DNA of 6,259 bases from Conexibacter sp. GTDB lineage: Bacteria; Actinomycetota; Thermoleophilia; Solirubrobacterales; Solirubrobacteraceae. A program made the translations under genes and the position numbers. The DNA is taken from positions 1 to 6,259 of the forward strand of contig JAOPZP010000335.1 in NCBI GenBank assembly GCA_025964055.1, written 5' to 3'. Below the pieces are notes generated by a model. The model was not told the DNA's origin and did no database searches. It saw only the letters and a program-made list of their open reading frames with translations. Below, piece by piece: positions 1 to 6,079 of this stretch (positions within the stretch are counted from its first letter, which is position 1; every line of letters starts with the position of its first letter).

Positions 1-20
1 CCGATGGGCAACCTAGCGCC

Positions 21-758
21 ATGTCCATGCGGCCACCGCAGATCGTCGCCTTCGGCGGCGGAGGGTTCTCGATGGAGTCGGGCAACCCGCTCCTCGACGA
101 CTACGTGCTGCAGGCGACGGGGGTCGACCGCCCGCGCATCTGCTTCGTGCCCACCGCCTCGGGCGACGCCGACCACTACGTGGTGCGGTTCTATCGCCGC
201 TTCTCGGCGGTCGCGGACTGCAGCCACGTCTCGCTCTTTCGCCGCGACACCGGCGGCGGCGCGGTAGAAGGCGACCTCGAGGCGCACCTGCTGGCGCAGG
301 ACCTCATCTACGTCGGCGGCGGCAGCGTCCTGAGCCTGCTCGGCGCTTGGCGCGCCCACGGCGTCGACACGATGCTCAAGCGCGCCTGGCGCCGCGGCGT
401 ACTGCTCTGCGGCCTGTCGGCCGGCTCGTTGTGCTGGTTCTCGGAGGCCATCACCGCGTTCCACGGACCGCCCGAGCCGGTGCGCGGCCTCGGCCTGCTG
501 CCGCACTCCAACTGCGTGCACTACGACGGCGAGGCGACGCGCGGCGAGGCCTTCCGCGACATGGTGGCCGACGGCCGGATGCGCGAGGGCTACGCGGCCG
601 AGGATGGCGCTGCCCTGCACTTCGAGGGCCGCGAGCTGCTGCGGGTCGTGTCCTCGCGGCCGAAGGCGCGGGCCTACCGCGTCTCGGCCGACGGCGAGCA
701 CCCGCTGGCGGTCCAGTACCTCGGGGAGCCGGCGGCCAGTCTCGCCGCGGTCGCGTGA
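21..758 (+). CDS. Peptidase E-like (S51 family) serine peptidase, copy 1
   Basis: A 245-residue cytoplasmic protein of the peptidase E / class I glutamine amidotransferase-like fold. Characterised members such as Salmonella PepE cleave Asp-X dipeptides. Seen here: an N-terminal strand plus Gly loop (IVAFGGGGF, 8-16), PTASGD (44-49), a YVGGGS loop (97-102), the nucleophile elbow GLSAGSLCWF (131-140) with Ser133 as the expected nucleophile, and CVHYDGE (165-171) with His167 as the likely catalytic His. No signal peptide or membrane segment is present. Length is normal for the family. The ATG at 21 was chosen because homology begins within a few residues of it; the ATG at 27 is an alternative. 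A TAG at 14-16 could be the end of a gene lying upstream of the window (inference). Its stop overlaps the start of the paralogue downstream (GTGA), so the two are probably one operon. Substrate is unknown: Asp-X dipeptidase is the family default, but cyanophycinase-like or other amide hydrolase roles are possible. Confidence 0.88.
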   Translation: MSMRPPQIVAFGGGGFSMESGNPLLDDYVLQATGVDRPRICFVPTASGDADHYVVRFYRRFSAVADCSHVSLFRRDTGGGAVEGDLEAHLLAQDLIYVGGGSVLSLLGAWRAHGVDTMLKRAWRRGVLLCGLSAGSLCWFSEAITAFHGPPEPVRGLGLLPHSNCVHYDGEATRGEAFRDMVADGRMREGYAAEDGAALHFEGRELLRVVSSRPKARAYRVSADGEHPLAVQYLGEPAASLAAVA

Positions 759-1534
759 AGCGCACGCCCACGATCCTCGCGATGGGCGGCGGCGGCTTCA
801 CGTCGACGCCCGGGGATCCGGCGCTGGACGAGCTCGTCCTCGAGCTGAGCGGCCGGCGCGAGCCGCGGATCCTCTTCCTGCCGACCGCCTCGGGCGACCC
901 CAACGAGCAGATCGCTCACTTCCACGCCACCTACGGCCGCCGCTGCGCGCTGGCGACCGTGTTGTCGCTCTTCCGCCGCCACGGCGATCCCCGCTCGCTG
1001 CGCGAGATCGTGCTGGCCCACGACGTCGTCTACGCCGGCGGCGGCTCGATGCGCAACCTGATGGCCATCTGGGCCGCCCACGGGCTCGATGTCGTCCTGC
1101 GCGAGGCGTGGGAGTCGGGCATCGTGCTCGCGGGCCTCAGCGCCGGCGCGATGTGCTGGTTCGAGGGCGGGGTGACGAAGTCCTTCGGCCCGCCGGAGCC
1201 CAACGCCGGGCTCGGCTTCGTGCCCGGCTCGCTGACCGTCCACGCCGACGGTGAGCCCGAGCGCCTCCCGGTCTTCCTGGAGGCCGTGCGCTCCGGGGAG
1301 CTGCCCGGCGGCTGGGCGGCCGACGACGGCGTCGGCCTCGTCTTCGAGGGCACCGAGCTGACCCGCGTGGTCAGCGCGCGCCCCGGCACGAACGCGGTGC
1401 GCGTCGACGCGGTCGGCGGCGAGCTGGTGCGCACGCGGCTGGTGCCCGAGCTGCTGGGGGCCGGCCCGATGGGCATGCGGCCGCTGCCCGACGACGTCAA
1501 GGAGATGCGGAGGTCGCGCTATGGCCGCGGTTGA
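755..1534 (+). CDS. Peptidase E-like (S51 family) serine peptidase, copy 2
   Basis: A 259-residue paralogue of the preceding gene; close to half of the aligned positions in the N-terminal region match by eye. It keeps the whole motif set: AMGGGGF (9-15), PTASGD (43-48), YAGGGS (93-98), elbow GLSAGAMCWF (127-136) with Ser129, and TVHADGE (161-167) with His163. The start is the GTG at 755, which overlaps the stop of copy 1 as GTGA. It has no good Shine-Dalgarno at normal spacing, so translational coupling is likely. The frame is open further upstream, but homology starts at this GTG, and the ATG at 782 would cut off the first beta strand. The C-terminal tail (about 230-259) is Arg/Pro-rich, extends past copy 1 and is probably not part of the core fold. 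The 3' end overlaps the convergent methyltransferase gene by 16 bp. Different loops after PTASGD (49-66) suggest that the two copies differ in substrate, possibly also in pairing (inference). Confidence 0.87.
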   Translation: MKRTPTILAMGGGGFTSTPGDPALDELVLELSGRREPRILFLPTASGDPNEQIAHFHATYGRRCALATVLSLFRRHGDPRSLREIVLAHDVVYAGGGSMRNLMAIWAAHGLDVVLREAWESGIVLAGLSAGAMCWFEGGVTKSFGPPEPNAGLGFVPGSLTVHADGEPERLPVFLEAVRSGELPGGWAADDGVGLVFEGTELTRVVSARPGTNAVRVDAVGGELVRTRLVPELLGAGPMGMRPLPDDVKEMRRSRYGRG

Positions 1535-2220
1535 GCCACCGTCAGGACCAACACGAACTGCAGGGCGAGGAGCCCGGGACACCGGCGTACGCACGGGTCG
1601 CGGACCTTCGCCAGTGCCGGGACCCGTGACTCCAGCGGGAGTGGGGCGCCGGCCGGATGTTCCGCCTGGACGGCGAACCCTGCACGGTGCGCCAGCTCCG
1701 TTGCGCTCGCGCGGGTGAAGAAGCGCAGGTGGGTGCGGTCCAAGAGGCCGAAGTCGGCGTAGTCGAACCGGCCGCGCAGCAGCGCCCGCCGCGCGGTCCA
1801 GTGCGCGATGTTGGGCACCGAGACGATCGCGCGCCCGCCCGGGTCCAGCAGGGTGCGCAGCCAGGCGAGCACCGCCCACGGATCACGGAGGTGCTCGAGG
1901 ACGTCGGCGCAGATGACGGTGTCGACGCCGCCGGCGCCGGCGACCGCGCGCTGCACGTCGGCGCGGACCGCCTCGGACTCGAGGTCGCCGACGACCACCT
2001 CGCGGCAGAAGGCGCGCGCCTGCTGCGCGGCGACCGGGTCGAACTCGACGCCGACGACGGTGCAGCCGCGGCGGCCGAGCTTCGCGGCGAGGTAGCCGGT
2101 GGCGCAGCCGACGTCGAGGACGCGCGCGCCGTCTGCAACGGCGTCGAGCACGAGGCGGTGGCTGGTCGCCAGCCCGTGCTCGGCGACGAGGCCCGCATAG
2201 GGACCCGCGGTCGCGGTCAT
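1519..2220 (-). CDS. Class I SAM-dependent methyltransferase (Methyltransf_23-like)
   Basis: A 233-residue protein with a Rossmann methyltransferase core. Motif I is VLDVGCATGYLA (34-45), the acidic residue ending strand 2 is Glu59 in GVEFDP, GDLE lies at 78-81, motif II/post-II is DTVICADVLEHLRDP (100-114), and PGGRAIVSVPNIAHW (127-141) and GLLDRTHLRFFT (158-169) follow. The last two blocks are typical of UbiG-like methyltransferases often found with glycan or lipid modification genes; the substrate cannot be read from sequence. A hydrophobic stretch near the C-terminus (217-229) is too short to call a membrane anchor. The ATG at 2220 overlaps the stop of the upstream YjbQ gene as ATGA, which fixes this start over a 25-residue Arg-rich upstream extension. 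It is the last gene of the minus-strand operon and overlaps the convergent peptidase gene by 16 bp, with no terminator hairpin visible between them. Confidence 0.88.
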   Translation of the reverse strand: MTATAGPYAGLVAEHGLATSHRLVLDAVADGARVLDVGCATGYLAAKLGRRGCTVVGVEFDPVAAQQARAFCREVVVGDLESEAVRADVQRAVAGAGGVDTVICADVLEHLRDPWAVLAWLRTLLDPGGRAIVSVPNIAHWTARRALLRGRFDYADFGLLDRTHLRFFTRASATELAHRAGFAVQAEHPAGAPLPLESRVPALAKVRDPCVRRCPGLLALQFVLVLTVAQPRP

Positions 2221-2633
2221 TCGCCCGTCAGCGTGGCGATCAGGCGCCGCGCCCCGCCGCGGTCGCGGTGCTCGCCGAGGTAGATGCCCTGCCACGTGCC
2301 GAGCGCCAGGCGGCCCTCGCGGACCGGAAGCGTGACCGAGAACCCCATCAACGAGGCCTTGATGTGCGCCGGCATGTCGTCGGCGCCCTCGTCGGTGTGG
2401 GTCCAGGCGAAGTCCTCGGGCACCGCGGCGTTGGCCCAGCTCTCGAAGTCGCGGCGCACGTCGGGCGAGGCGTTCTCGTTGAGCGTCAGCGACGCCGAGG
2501 TGTGCAGGATGTGGACGTGCAGCAGGCCGACGCGCAGCTCGCCGAGCTCGGGCAGCTGCGCGACGATCTCGCGGGTGACGAGGTGGAAGCCGCGCGGGCG
2601 CGGCTCCAGCGTCAGGTCACGCTGGGTCCACAT
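2217..2633 (-). CDS. yjbQ: YjbQ/UPF0047 family protein (secondary thiamine-phosphate synthase-like)
   Basis: A 138-residue single-domain protein of the UPF0047/YjbQ family, at full family length. The conserved blocks are all present: HTSASLTLNEN (44-54), HTDEGADDMPAHIKASL (79-95) and LGTWQGIYLGEHRDRGG (111-127), with the family's conserved His residues at 44, 79, 90 and 122. E. coli YjbQ has weak thiamine-phosphate synthase activity that can replace ThiE when overproduced, hence the database name, but the true physiological role of the family is not settled. No thiamine genes lie nearby, so context does not support a thiamine role. It starts at the ATG at 2633 inside the end of the cupin gene (17-bp overlap), with a good GGAG site 7 bases upstream, and its stop overlaps the methyltransferase start. 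Confidence 0.93.
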   Translation of the reverse strand: MWTQRDLTLEPRPRGFHLVTREIVAQLPELGELRVGLLHVHILHTSASLTLNENASPDVRRDFESWANAAVPEDFAWTHTDEGADDMPAHIKASLMGFSVTLPVREGRLALGTWQGIYLGEHRDRGGARRLIATLTGE

Positions 2634-3117
2634 GGCCGATCTCCGGGCGCTGGATGCCCTCGTCGTAGGGCACGTGGTCGGCGAGGCGGAAGAAGGTCTT
2701 CAGCCCGGAGCCGTCGGGCGTGCGCTCGGCGGCGCAGAGCTTGCCCTCGTCGGGGTAGATGACGACGTCGGGCTGTCCGTGGGTGCTGACGGAGAGCAGG
2801 CGCAGCGTCTCGTCGGTGTCGTTGACGAGCTGGTGGGCGCCGTCCTCGCCGACCGGGAAGCGGACGACCTCGCCGCGATCGAGGCGGCGCCAGCCGTCGG
2901 GAGAGCGCAGCAGCGGCCGGCCGTCGAGGACGACCAGCACCTCCTCCTCGGCGAGGTGGAAGTGGTAGGGGTAGACCGCCTGGCCGGCGGCGACCTCCCA
3001 GAGGCTCAGCCCGAGGCGCTCGGTGCCGAGCTGGTGGCCGAGGCGCGCGCGGTTGGCGTGGAAGCCCTCGAGGGACGTGCGCGGCTCGTCGAAGACCGGG
3101 TCGTAGATGTTGGGCAT
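2617..3117 (-). CDS. Cupin domain-containing protein
   Basis: A 166-residue single-cupin protein. Cupin motif 1 is visible as YPYHFHLAEEEVLVVLDG (49-66), with His52, His54 and a Glu at 58 or 59. Motif 2 is GEVVRFPVGEDGAHQLVN (82-99), with Pro88, Gly90, His95 and Asn99. The full 2-His/Glu/His metal set is therefore present, so it can probably bind a metal. The N-terminal segment (1-40) and the tail after residue 115, including DVVIYPDEGK (117-126), form a wrapper common in stand-alone cupins. No enzyme activity can be assigned; sugar-binding, dioxygenase-like or sensor roles are all possible. It starts at the ATG at 3117, 16 bases after the stop of the alkyltransferase-like gene, with only a weak ribosome site. 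Its end overlaps the YjbQ gene by 17 bp, so the two are probably co-expressed. Confidence 0.88.
   Translation of the reverse strand: MPNIYDPVFDEPRTSLEGFHANRARLGHQLGTERLGLSLWEVAAGQAVYPYHFHLAEEEVLVVLDGRPLLRSPDGWRRLDRGEVVRFPVGEDGAHQLVNDTDETLRLLSVSTHGQPDVVIYPDEGKLCAAERTPDGSGLKTFFRLADHVPYDEGIQRPEIGHVDPA
2641..2644 (-). promoter_or_regulatory. Shine-Dalgarno of the YjbQ gene
   Basis: On the minus strand GGAG stands 7 bases before the ATG at 2633, inside the last codons of the cupin gene. It is the clearest ribosome binding site in the operon and supports the 17-bp overlapping start. Confidence 0.6.
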
Positions 3118-3133
3118 GGCGAGCCCGGCATGT

Positions 3134-3409
3134 TCACACGTCGTGGGGGATGCGTGCGATGCGGAGGTCGACCTTGTCGCCGCGGAACGGGACGCCTTCG
3201 GCCTGGAGCCGCTCGCGCTGGCGGGCGCCCTTGGCCAGCGAGCCGTCGGCGCGGACGACGCGCCACCACGGGACCTGCGCGTCGCTGATCCGCAGGACGG
3301 TGCCGGTGAGGCGCGGCGCGCCGGGGGAGAGGTCGCCGTAGGTGCGGACGAACCCCTCGGGGATCGCGCGGATGCGGTCGAGGATCACTTGATGGGATCC
3401 TTTGTCCAT
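3134..3409 (-). CDS. Alkyltransferase-like protein (ATL; MGMT-fold DNA base recognition)
   Basis: A 91-residue protein of the O6-alkylguanine-DNA alkyltransferase fold. The active-site Pro-Cys-His-Arg of true alkyltransferases reads PWWRVV (47-52), so Trp48 replaces the acceptor Cys. That makes it an ATL, which binds O6-alkylguanine and hands the lesion to nucleotide excision repair instead of repairing it directly. Other family features are AIPEGFVRTYGD (15-26), with Tyr24 at the base-flipping position; Arg33 at the expected arginine finger; and EGVPFRGDKVDL (71-82) near the end. The helix-turn-helix region is a few residues shorter than in E. coli YbaZ/Atl1. The ATG at 3409 was preferred over ATGs at 3433 and 3454 because homology starts there and the first codons are AT-rich (AAA, GGA, CAA) against a GC-rich background. 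Its start codon shares bases with the divergent DUF1028 gene. First gene of the minus-strand operon. Confidence 0.85.
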   Translation of the reverse strand: MDKGSHQVILDRIRAIPEGFVRTYGDLSPGAPRLTGTVLRISDAQVPWWRVVRADGSLAKGARQRERLQAEGVPFRGDKVDLRIARIPHDV

Positions 3410-3411
3410 GG
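3406..3411. promoter_or_regulatory. Shared divergent start site: two ATGs inside one CCATGG
   Basis: The palindrome CCATGG holds the ATG of the minus-strand ATL gene (3409-3407) and the ATG of the plus-strand DUF1028 gene (3408-3410), overlapping by two bases. The bases just left of it (3383-3409) are less GC-rich than the surroundings. No convincing Shine-Dalgarno at standard spacing is visible on either side; GGGA at 3394-3397 is a weak candidate for the plus-strand gene. Promoters must lie inside the opposite gene, or the messages must be leaderless or longer. If the DUF1028 gene used the TTG at 3402, the two genes would overlap by 8 bp. Confidence 0.6.
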
Positions 3412-4304
3412 TCCGCCGAGGCACGTACTCCATCGTCGCACGCGATCCCGACACCGGTGAGCTGGGCGCCGCCGTCCAGTCGCACTGGTTCTCCGTCGGG
3501 TCGGTGGTGACCTGGGCGCGCCCCGGCGTCGGCGCCGTCGTGACGCAGTCGATCGCCGAGCGCTCCTACGGCCCCAACCTGCTCGACGCGCTCGAGGGCG
3601 GCGCCGCGCCCGACGCCGCGCTGCGCGACCTGCTGGCGTCCGACGACGCCGCGCGCTTCCGCCAGGTCGCGGTGATCGCGCCCGACGGCCCGCCCGCCAC
3701 GCACACCGGCGACGGCGCGATCCCGTTCGCCGGCCATGCCGCCGGCGACGACTTCAGCGTGCAGGCCAACATGATGGCCGCTCCGAGCGTGTGGCCCGCG
3801 ATGGCCGAGGCGTTCACGCGGTCGACCGGCCCGCTGAGCCGCCGGATGCTCGCGGCGCTGCGGGCGGCCGAGGCCGAGGGCGGCGACGCGCGCGGCAAGC
3901 AGTCGTCGGCGATGGTCGTCGTGCCGGCGGCGGGCGCGTCGTGGGAGACGACGGTCGACCTGCGCGTCGAGGACCACGAGGAGCCGCTCGACGAGCTCGA
4001 GCGCCTGCTCGGCATCAGCGACGCCTACGCCTTGGCGACCGTCGGCGACGACCTGACCGGTGAGGGACGGCACGCCGAAGCCGGCGACGCCTACCGGGCG
4101 GCGTCGGCGCTGCAGCCCGGCAACCACGAGCTGTTGTTCTGGGCCGGGCTGTCGGAGTTCGGCCACGGGGACCGGGAGGCCGGGCTGGCGCAGGTCAGGC
4201 GTGCGATCGAGCTGCAGCCGGGCTGGCGGGAGTTGTTGGGGCGGTTGAGTGCCGACGTGGCGCCGGATGCGGGGGCGGTTGCGGCGGCGTTGAACGAGGG
4301 GTAG
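3408..4304 (+). CDS. DUF1028 (Ntn-hydrolase clan) protein with C-terminal TPR-like repeats
   Basis: A 298-residue protein. Residues 5-205 match DUF1028: GTYSIVARDPDTGELGAAV (5-23), WARPGVGAVVTQS (36-48), SYGP (53-56), the QANMMA block (119-124), GGDARGKQSSAMVVV (158-172), and VDLRVEDHEEPLDELERLL (183-201) at the domain end. Pfam places DUF1028 in the Ntn-hydrolase clan, and the conserved Thr6 near the N-terminus is a candidate nucleophile, but no reaction is known. Residues 213-280 form two TPR-like helical pairs: AEAGDAYRAASALQPGN (223-239) and EAGLAQVRRAIELQPGW (257-273). This tail recurs in some DUF1028 proteins in place of the peptidoglycan-binding-like domain of others. No signal peptide is seen. 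The ATG at 3408 was chosen over the TTG at 3402. It diverges from the ATL gene and converges on the DUF952 gene with a 28-bp gap that has no clear terminator. Confidence 0.86.
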   Translation: MVRRGTYSIVARDPDTGELGAAVQSHWFSVGSVVTWARPGVGAVVTQSIAERSYGPNLLDALEGGAAPDAALRDLLASDDAARFRQVAVIAPDGPPATHTGDGAIPFAGHAAGDDFSVQANMMAAPSVWPAMAEAFTRSTGPLSRRMLAALRAAEAEGGDARGKQSSAMVVVPAAGASWETTVDLRVEDHEEPLDELERLLGISDAYALATVGDDLTGEGRHAEAGDAYRAASALQPGNHELLFWAGLSEFGHGDREAGLAQVRRAIELQPGWRELLGRLSADVAPDAGAVAAALNEG

Positions 4305-4332
4305 TGGCCGGCGCTCGGCAGCACCGCGGACG

Positions 4333-4689
4333 CTAGCTGGACCGCAACCCCGCCGGCAGCACGTACCCCTCGTCACCCTCGGGCATCGCCACCACGTCCA
4401 CCACCGCGCCGACCTCGATCGGCCCGTACACGTGCGGGAAGTCCTCACCCACGTCCGTCGCCCGCTCCCACCTCAGCGGCGCGCCCAGGCGACCAGCATC
4501 GACGACCAACAGCAACAACTCGCCGCCGCCCCGGAAGATCCGGTTCGCCGTCGCCTCGGCCTGCTCGACCGTCGAGCAGTGGATGAACCCCTCCTCAGCC
4601 AGCGACGGCGCCACCACCGACCCCGCCGCCTGGGCCTCGGCCCAGGCCTGCGCGGTCGTCAGGTGCAGCAGCGTGGTGCGCGCGCTCAG
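4333..4689 (-). CDS. DUF952 domain protein, probable CTG start
   Basis: A 118-residue protein that is DUF952 over almost its full length: LLHLTTAQAW (7-16) at the N-terminus, EGFIHCST (33-40), and EDFPHVYGPIEVGAVVDV (82-99) towards the end. The family is small and cytosolic, with no settled function, and sometimes occurs fused to or beside enzymes. Homologues usually begin a few residues before the LxHLTT motif. No ATG, GTG or TTG exists in this frame near that point, so the best start is the CTG at 4689, which overlaps the stop of the upstream sucA gene as CTGA. The frame also stays open far back into sucA, but that part has no DUF952 likeness and is simply the other frame of sucA. Translation probably depends on coupling to sucA. 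A link to 2-oxoglutarate metabolism is context only. Confidence 0.8.
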   Translation of the reverse strand: MSARTTLLHLTTAQAWAEAQAAGSVVAPSLAEEGFIHCSTVEQAEATANRIFRGGGELLLLVVDAGRLGAPLRWERATDVGEDFPHVYGPIEVGAVVDVVAMPEGDEGYVLPAGLRSS

Positions 4690-6071
4690 CGCTCGCCCGG
4701 CGTCTTGATGGGGTACATCGAGACCGGCACCGACAGGTCGAGCGCGGTCCGCAGGATGCGGTTCTGCTCGGCGGTGTGGGCGGCCGGGTAGCCCTCGCCC
4801 GGGCTGGCGCGCTCGGGGCGGCCGATGTAGCCGAAGGCGAGGTGGTCGGGGAGCACCTGGAGCAGGCGGGGCGACATGTGCGCGCGGGCGCCCATGTTGC
4901 GCGGCTCCTCCTGCACCCACACGACCTCCTTGAGGTTCGGGTAGGTGTTGATGAGCTCCAGGACCTGGCCCTCGGGGAAGGGGTACAGCAGCTCGATGCG
5001 GCCGATCGCGACGCCCTCGTTGTCGGCCCGGTTGGGGTGCGACACCAAGTCGTAGTAGATCTTGCCGGTGCACAGCACCAGCCGCGTTACCTTCTCGATC
5101 GGCACGCGCGGCTCGCCGAGGACCGGGAAGAACTTCGACTCGGCCAGGTGCTCGACGCGGTTGGTCGCCTGCGGCAGGCGCAGCAGCGACTTCGGCGTGA
5201 AGATCACCAGCGGGCGCTGCTTGGTGATGCGCGCCTGACGGCGCAGCAGGTGGAAGTACTGCGCCGGCGTCGTGAGGTTCGCGACGCGGATGTTGCCCTC
5301 GGCGGCCAGCTGCAGGAACCGCTCGATGCGGGCGCTGGAGTGCTCGGGACCCGAGCCCTCGTAGCCGTGGGGCAGCAGGAGCGTCAGGCGCGAGGTCTGC
5401 CCCCACTTGGCCAGGCCGGAGATGATGAACTGGTCGATGATGACCTGGGTGCTGTTGGCGAAGTCGCCGAACTGCGCCTCCCACAGCACCAGCGTCTCGG
5501 GCGCCTCGGCGGAGTAGCCGTACTCGAAGCCCAGGCAGGCGATCTCGCTCAGCGGCGAGTTGTGCAGCTCCAGCGGCGCGAGCGCGCCCGGCAGCGACTG
5601 GATCGGGCAGACGGTCTGACCGGTCTTCGCGTCGTGCAGGACGAGGTGGCGCTGGCTGAACGTGCCGCGCTCGACGTCCTGGCCGGTGAGCCGGATCGGC
5701 GTGCCCTCGGTCAGCAGCGAGGCGTAGGCCAGCTGCTCGGCGTGGGCCCAGTCGATGCCGCCGTCGGGGCCGAGCGCGACGCGCCGGCGCTCGAGCTGCT
5801 TGACGAGCTTGGGGTGGACGGTGAAGCCCTCGGGCGTCGTCAGCAGCTCGTCGTTGAGCGTGATCAGGCGCTCGCGCGACACCGCGGTGGGGACGTCGGG
5901 CGACGGCGAGCGGTCGAGCTGGTACTCGCCCGTCTGCTGCGTCACACCGCCGGAGGCCTCGGCCGCCTTGATCTTGGACTTGAGGTCCTGGTGCAGCGCG
6001 GTCAGCCGGTCCCAGATCGCCTGGCGCTGGGCCTCGACCTCCACCTGGGTCATCGTGCCGTCGCCGACCAT
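4686..6071 (-). CDS. sucA: 2-oxoglutarate dehydrogenase E1 component, C-terminal half (5' end replaced)
   Basis: The open frame encodes 461 residues against about 930 (SucA) to 1,200 (actinobacterial multifunctional Kgd/OdhA) in intact proteins. E1 decarboxylates 2-oxoglutarate with thiamine diphosphate in the TCA cycle. Present: the linker after the first catalytic domain (1-105); the pyrimidine-binding transketolase-like domain (about 108-300) with DWAHAEQLAYASLL (107-120), GFEYGYS (181-187, whose Glu183 is the expected cofactor-activating residue), LWEAQFGDFANSTQVIIDQF (196-215) and LLLPHGYEGSGPEHSSAR (231-248); and the C-terminal domain with CTGKIYYDL (334-342), ELLYPFPEG (360-368) and VWVQEEPRNMGA (384-395). 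Missing: the whole diphosphate/Mg-binding half. In its place, in frame, is a repeat of codons from this same gene with a TAA at 6116-6114. The ATG at 6071 is only the first ATG after that stop, not a native start. It should not be active alone. Pseudogene and assembly chimera are both possible. Confidence 0.85.
   Translation of the reverse strand: MVGDGTMTQVEVEAQRQAIWDRLTALHQDLKSKIKAAEASGGVTQQTGEYQLDRSPSPDVPTAVSRERLITLNDELLTTPEGFTVHPKLVKQLERRRVALGPDGGIDWAHAEQLAYASLLTEGTPIRLTGQDVERGTFSQRHLVLHDAKTGQTVCPIQSLPGALAPLELHNSPLSEIACLGFEYGYSAEAPETLVLWEAQFGDFANSTQVIIDQFIISGLAKWGQTSRLTLLLPHGYEGSGPEHSSARIERFLQLAAEGNIRVANLTTPAQYFHLLRRQARITKQRPLVIFTPKSLLRLPQATNRVEHLAESKFFPVLGEPRVPIEKVTRLVLCTGKIYYDLVSHPNRADNEGVAIGRIELLYPFPEGQVLELINTYPNLKEVVWVQEEPRNMGARAHMSPRLLQVLPDHLAFGYIGRPERASPGEGYPAAHTAEQNRILRTALDLSVPVSMYPIKTPGER
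5480..5659. repeat. Internal sucA segment, copy A of a 180-bp direct repeat
   Basis: This stretch encodes part of the pyrimidine-binding domain, from SQRHLVLHD through GFEYGYS to the LW of LWEAQFGDF. It matches 6080-6259 at exactly 600 bp spacing, without gaps, at 160 of 180 positions (20 differences counted by eye). Copy A sits in its proper place in the gene, with family-typical sequence on both sides. Confidence 0.9.
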
Positions 6072-6079
6072 GCGCTCGG

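Noticed and set aside
1..20. Promoter or ribosome site before the first peptidase gene
   Set aside because: Only 20 bases are available and no clear Shine-Dalgarno or promoter box is seen; the gene may be internal to an operon that starts outside the window.
674..1879. Long minus-strand open frame (401 codons) opposite the second peptidase gene
   Set aside because: It lies antisense to a gene with clear S51 motifs, has no recognisable domain and is Arg/Ala/Gly/Pro-rich, as expected of a shadow frame in GC-rich DNA.
2284..3288. Plus-strand open frame of 334 codons opposite the YjbQ and cupin genes
   Set aside because: Both opposite genes carry full family motifs; this frame has none and is a codon-bias artefact.
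3361..3400. Three GGATC words near the divergent start as possible operator repeats
   Set aside because: They lie inside the coding sequence of the ATL gene at irregular spacing and are too short to separate from chance.
4305..4332. Possible bidirectional terminator between the DUF1028 and DUF952 genes
   Set aside because: GC-rich, but I could not form a convincing stem-loop and there is no T-run on either strand.
3006..4448. Long minus-strand open frame (480 codons) across the DUF1028 gene
   Set aside because: It is antisense to a well-supported DUF1028 gene and its translation is low-complexity Arg/Gly/His with no family likeness.
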